NCBI GenBank assembly: GCA_937877655.1
Contig: CALFJC010000124.1
Span: forward strand, 1 to 6,952
Length of the DNA stretch: 6,952 bases
Origin: an uncultured Selenomonadales bacterium
GTDB lineage: Bacteria; Bacillota; Negativicutes; Selenomonadales; Selenomonadaceae
Direction of reading: 5' to 3'
This document shows positions 4,965-6,952 of this stretch, one piece after another (within the stretch, counting starts at the first letter, position 1; the number at the start of each line of letters is the position of its first letter). Made by a program: the position numbers and the translations under genes. The notes beneath the pieces are model-generated. The model did not search any database. It was not told the DNA's origin and worked only from the letters and a program-made list of their open reading frames with translations.

Positions 4965-5239
4965 AAGGCAAGACCTTGCGTCAATTCATAGATGATTTGT
5001 ATTACAACGCCGAAACAGAATTCATCTTCAACGGCAAGAAATATATTATCTCAGGATGGCTCAATGAAGACGAGACATATACCGTTGCTTTGTATTCGAT
5101 AGAGGAAAATTCGCAGGAAATTTTCTCTTGTACTTCGCGCTCGCGTCAAGAGGTTGTCGAAACTTTTGAAGCCGCAAAAATTTTTGATAACAGAACGATT
5201 TATGACGTTGAAAAAAATATTACCGTGTTATACGGCTGA
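4961..5239 (+). CDS. Conserved hypothetical protein, 92 aa
   Basis: It starts with GTG at 4961, overlapping the preceding stop as GTGA, with GGGGGTGG five bases upstream. It is a small acidic soluble protein with no membrane segment. Visible features are an N-terminal helix (TLRQFIDDLYYNAE, 5-18), a beta-rich centre (FIFNGKKYIISGW, 21-33, then YTVALYSIEE) and a SRQEVVETFEAAKIF helix (61-75), ending ITVLYG. Similar small proteins are, as I recall, found as hypotheticals beside phage-type genes in Bacillota. Nothing in the sequence shows a function. It is the last gene of the operon, with the terminator 34 bp downstream. Its steady co-occurrence with the MGGRG protein would suggest a pair, but that is not shown here. 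Confidence 0.85.
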   Translation: MKGKTLRQFIDDLYYNAETEFIFNGKKYIISGWLNEDETYTVALYSIEENSQEIFSCTSRSRQEVVETFEAAKIFDNRTIYDVEKNITVLYG

Positions 5240-5263
5240 ATTGTGTCACGGACGCACTTGAAA

Positions 5264-5306
5264 TAAAAAAATCCCCGTTGCATTTTACAGCGGGGAAATT
5301 TTTTTT
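5264..5306. terminator. Bidirectional terminator between the converging operon and RM copy 2
   Basis: CCCCGTTG (5273-5280) pairs with CAGCGGGG (5288-5295) with one G-T wobble around a 7-base loop. Eight T follow on the + strand (5299-5306), and an A tract before it gives T on the - strand. The TAA stop of RM copy 2 (5305-5307) lies within the T tract, so both units end here. Confidence 0.9.
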
Positions 5307-6952
5307 ACTCGTTTGTCAATGATTCGTAGCGTTTCATAAGTTCCGCGACGATTTTTGCCTCGTCCGATAAAATTTCCTCGAAACCATAGGCGCGGGCGAC
5401 TGCCAAATCGTTTTTGCGGTGAGCTTGCCTCAAATCGGGCGGCATCGTCAGTTCATCGTATAAATCTGCCAGCGTCGCACGCGGATATTTCGCCCGAACT
5501 GATAAAATTTCCGCCGCACTCGCCTCTATCAAGCTTTTTTGATCCTTATTCGCCTCGATCCACGCAAAATTATTATAAACCACGCTCCCTGAATACCGAT
5601 AATCACTTTTGAGCCGCCCAGCCACCGCTCGCATCCAACTCATGTGGATTGAACTCGTTATTATCCCAAATTCATAAATCTGCGCGGACGGAACGATAAA
5701 ATTCGGGTCTAAGCAAATATTTTCGGGCGAAAGAAACCCCATTGGAATATATCTGCGCCGTTCGGAAGAAACTTGCGGTATAAAAAGATAATTCGTTGTC
5801 GGTTGACGATTTGCAATAAATAAATGCGGCGTCTCGGCAAATTTTCGAGTTTGAACAGCTGAACTTGCCAATCTGAAGTCTCTTACTGCTGAAACGCGCC
5901 GATAAAGTTCTTTACTCCGTCGAATTTCATCGGGCGTAGCATTTTCTAACCAAAAACAATAGCGCGGCTTGCCATAAAGAAAATCTTTACCGCTAAAACA
6001 AGCAAAAATAAATTTCTCCAGCGAAGGCTCACGTTGGAGAATTTTTTTAGCCTCATCAGCACTTAAAATTAAATTTCCGCCGTCAGTCGCTTGACTTCCA
6101 TTTGTCATTCGCGGAACGAACGGTTGAATATGTTTAGCGCGGCTCTCAATAAAAATAGTCGGCGCGTCTACCAAATACGGATTGATATTTTTCGCCGAGT
6201 AAATTTTTTCGCCGTCAAAAATTTTTTTATCGAAAGCAACCGATTTATCAGCAATGCCGATAACCACGCAATGAATCGCCGCCTTTTGAAAGGATTCGGA
6301 GTCCCATTTGAAAGTTCGCCGCCCAAAAATGATTTGCATACCGTATTCGTCGAAAATTTTCTGCCAAAGGGGCGTAACTTGCTCGCCTTGCGTGATTGAA
6401 TTGGTCGAAACGAATGCCGCGCGAATATTTGTGCCCTGAATGAGTTTTGCGGCTTTGTGATACCACGAGCCAACGTAATCAATGCTGTTTGAAAGCTTAA
6501 TTTTGCCGAAAATGCTCACGGCGTCGGATTTTTGAGCTTGATTCATCATACTCGCGCCCACGAACGGCGGATTGCTGACAATATAATTAGGAATGAGTAA
6601 TGAGCAATGAGTAATTGAATTTTCGTCATCATCATTGCTCATTACTAATTGCTCATTGCTAATTGTGAAAATCGACGCCCAGTCGATTTTCAGCGCATTG
6701 GCTTGAATGATGTTCGGATAGGTTTTGAGCGGGAAAAGTTCCAAATTTTTATGAACGATAGCCTCAGTCTCGCGTTTCATCTTGAGTTCGGCAATCCAGA
6801 GTGCAGTTTGAGCGACGGTGACGGCAAAATTATTAATTTCGATGCCGAAAAACTGATTGATAGAGACTTTGACGGGGTTATCGAGTTCGCCGAGCGTAAT
6901 TTGACTGCCGAGAAGTTCTTTTAAGATTTCATTTTCCAATCTGCGCAAGGAA
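5305..6952 (-). CDS. MmeI-like type IIL restriction-modification enzyme, copy 2 (5' part beyond window)
   Basis: C-terminal 548 or so residues, matching copy 1 from about residue 376. The frame is open to the right edge (S, then a TTG read as L, not a start). The nuclease half and motif I lie outside the window. Visible: GIEIN, catalytic NPPF, recognition domain with SSERR, and C-terminal helices. Outside the recognition region it is almost identical to copy 1. The main differences correspond to copy 1 residues 664-685 and 712-768, consistent with a different recognition sequence. An extra 27 residues encoded by a heptamer-repeat hairpin sit just before NPPF. The frame is intact, but insertion next to the active-site motif could impair methylation. 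Whether the N-terminal half is complete cannot be told. Confidence 0.93.
   Translation of the reverse strand, partial: SLRRLENEILKELLGSQITLGELDNPVKVSINQFFGIEINNFAVTVAQTALWIAELKMKRETEAIVHKNLELFPLKTYPNIIQANALKIDWASIFTISNEQLVMSNDDDENSITHCSLLIPNYIVSNPPFVGASMMNQAQKSDAVSIFGKIKLSNSIDYVGSWYHKAAKLIQGTNIRAAFVSTNSITQGEQVTPLWQKIFDEYGMQIIFGRRTFKWDSESFQKAAIHCVVIGIADKSVAFDKKIFDGEKIYSAKNINPYLVDAPTIFIESRAKHIQPFVPRMTNGSQATDGGNLILSADEAKKILQREPSLEKFIFACFSGKDFLYGKPRYCFWLENATPDEIRRSKELYRRVSAVRDFRLASSAVQTRKFAETPHLFIANRQPTTNYLFIPQVSSERRRYIPMGFLSPENICLDPNFIVPSAQIYEFGIITSSIHMSWMRAVAGRLKSDYRYSGSVVYNNFAWIEANKDQKSLIEASAAEILSVRAKYPRATLADLYDELTMPPDLRQAHRKNDLAVARAYGFEEILSDEAKIVAELMKRYESLTNE
5560..6903. repeat. Copy 2 counterparts of the identical RM blocks
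   Basis: Contains 5560-5698 (=756-894), 6004-6189 (=1203-1388) and 6695-6903 (=1813-2021), all in the same orientation as copy 1. Variable segments lie at about 5695-5865 and 5944-6006. A crossover in any block would delete about 4.8 kb and fuse the 5' part of copy 2 to the 3' part of copy 1. Confidence 0.93.
6585..6664. repeat. In-frame heptamer-repeat hairpin inside RM copy 2
   Basis: Left arm 6585-6615 consists of AATTAGG, AATGAGT, AATGAGC, AATGAGT and AAT. The right arm 6634-6664 is its inverted counterpart with about four mismatches in 31, and the loop is 18 bp (6616-6633). Copy 1 lacks it, and the net length difference is exactly 81 bp (27 codons). The encoded peptide, from TISNEQ to LLIPN, is low complexity and polar. 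Confidence 0.9.

Noticed and set aside
6946..6948. TTG as the start of RM copy 2
   Set aside because: Alignment with copy 1 (SLRRIEN against SLRRLEN) shows it is an internal leucine codon. The frame is still open at the window edge.

Overview
The window looks like accessory DNA from a low-to-moderate GC Bacillota-type bacterium. The support is strong AGGAGG-type ribosome binding sites, sigma-A-like TTGACA/TATAAT promoters and gene families common in that phylum and its phages. Negativicutes is a guess only. No rRNA, tRNA, integrase, transposase or CRISPR array is visible.

Layout, left to right. (1) 1-144: a bidirectional terminator (51-93), a heptamer tandem repeat (95-127) and a 17-bp copy of the 3' end of the restriction-modification gene (128-144). 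(2) 145-507: a compact locus that I read as an undescribed par/Fst-like type I toxin-antitoxin module. It has a promoter, an SD-sequestering leader, a 33-residue single-helix hydrophobic peptide, a bidirectional terminator, and a convergent antisense RNA whose 5' end repeats the toxin start region. (3) 501-3194 (-): a complete MmeI-like (type IIL) fused endonuclease-methyltransferase. (4) 3195-3351: divergent promoters. (5) 3352-5239 (+): four small genes. These are a 134-residue conserved hypothetical, a DUF4417 protein, an MGGRG phage-type protein and a 92-residue hypothetical. (6) 5264-5306: a terminator shared by the converging units. (7) 5305-6952 (-): the C-terminal part of a second MmeI-like enzyme, cut by the right edge of the window. 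It is nearly identical to the first except in its target-recognition region and in an in-frame 81-bp heptamer-repeat hairpin.

How it may work together. The two direct-repeat RM paralogs share identical blocks of 139, 186 and 209 bp that flank divergent specificity segments. Recombination could therefore swap specificity or delete the cargo between them. The toxin-antitoxin cassette sits between the 3' end of RM copy 1 and what looks like that gene's original terminator. It is bracketed by 17-bp direct repeats of the gene's 3' end. The antisense RNA promoter lies in the last codons of the RM gene, and RM transcription runs in the antitoxin direction, so the two systems may be regulatorily linked.
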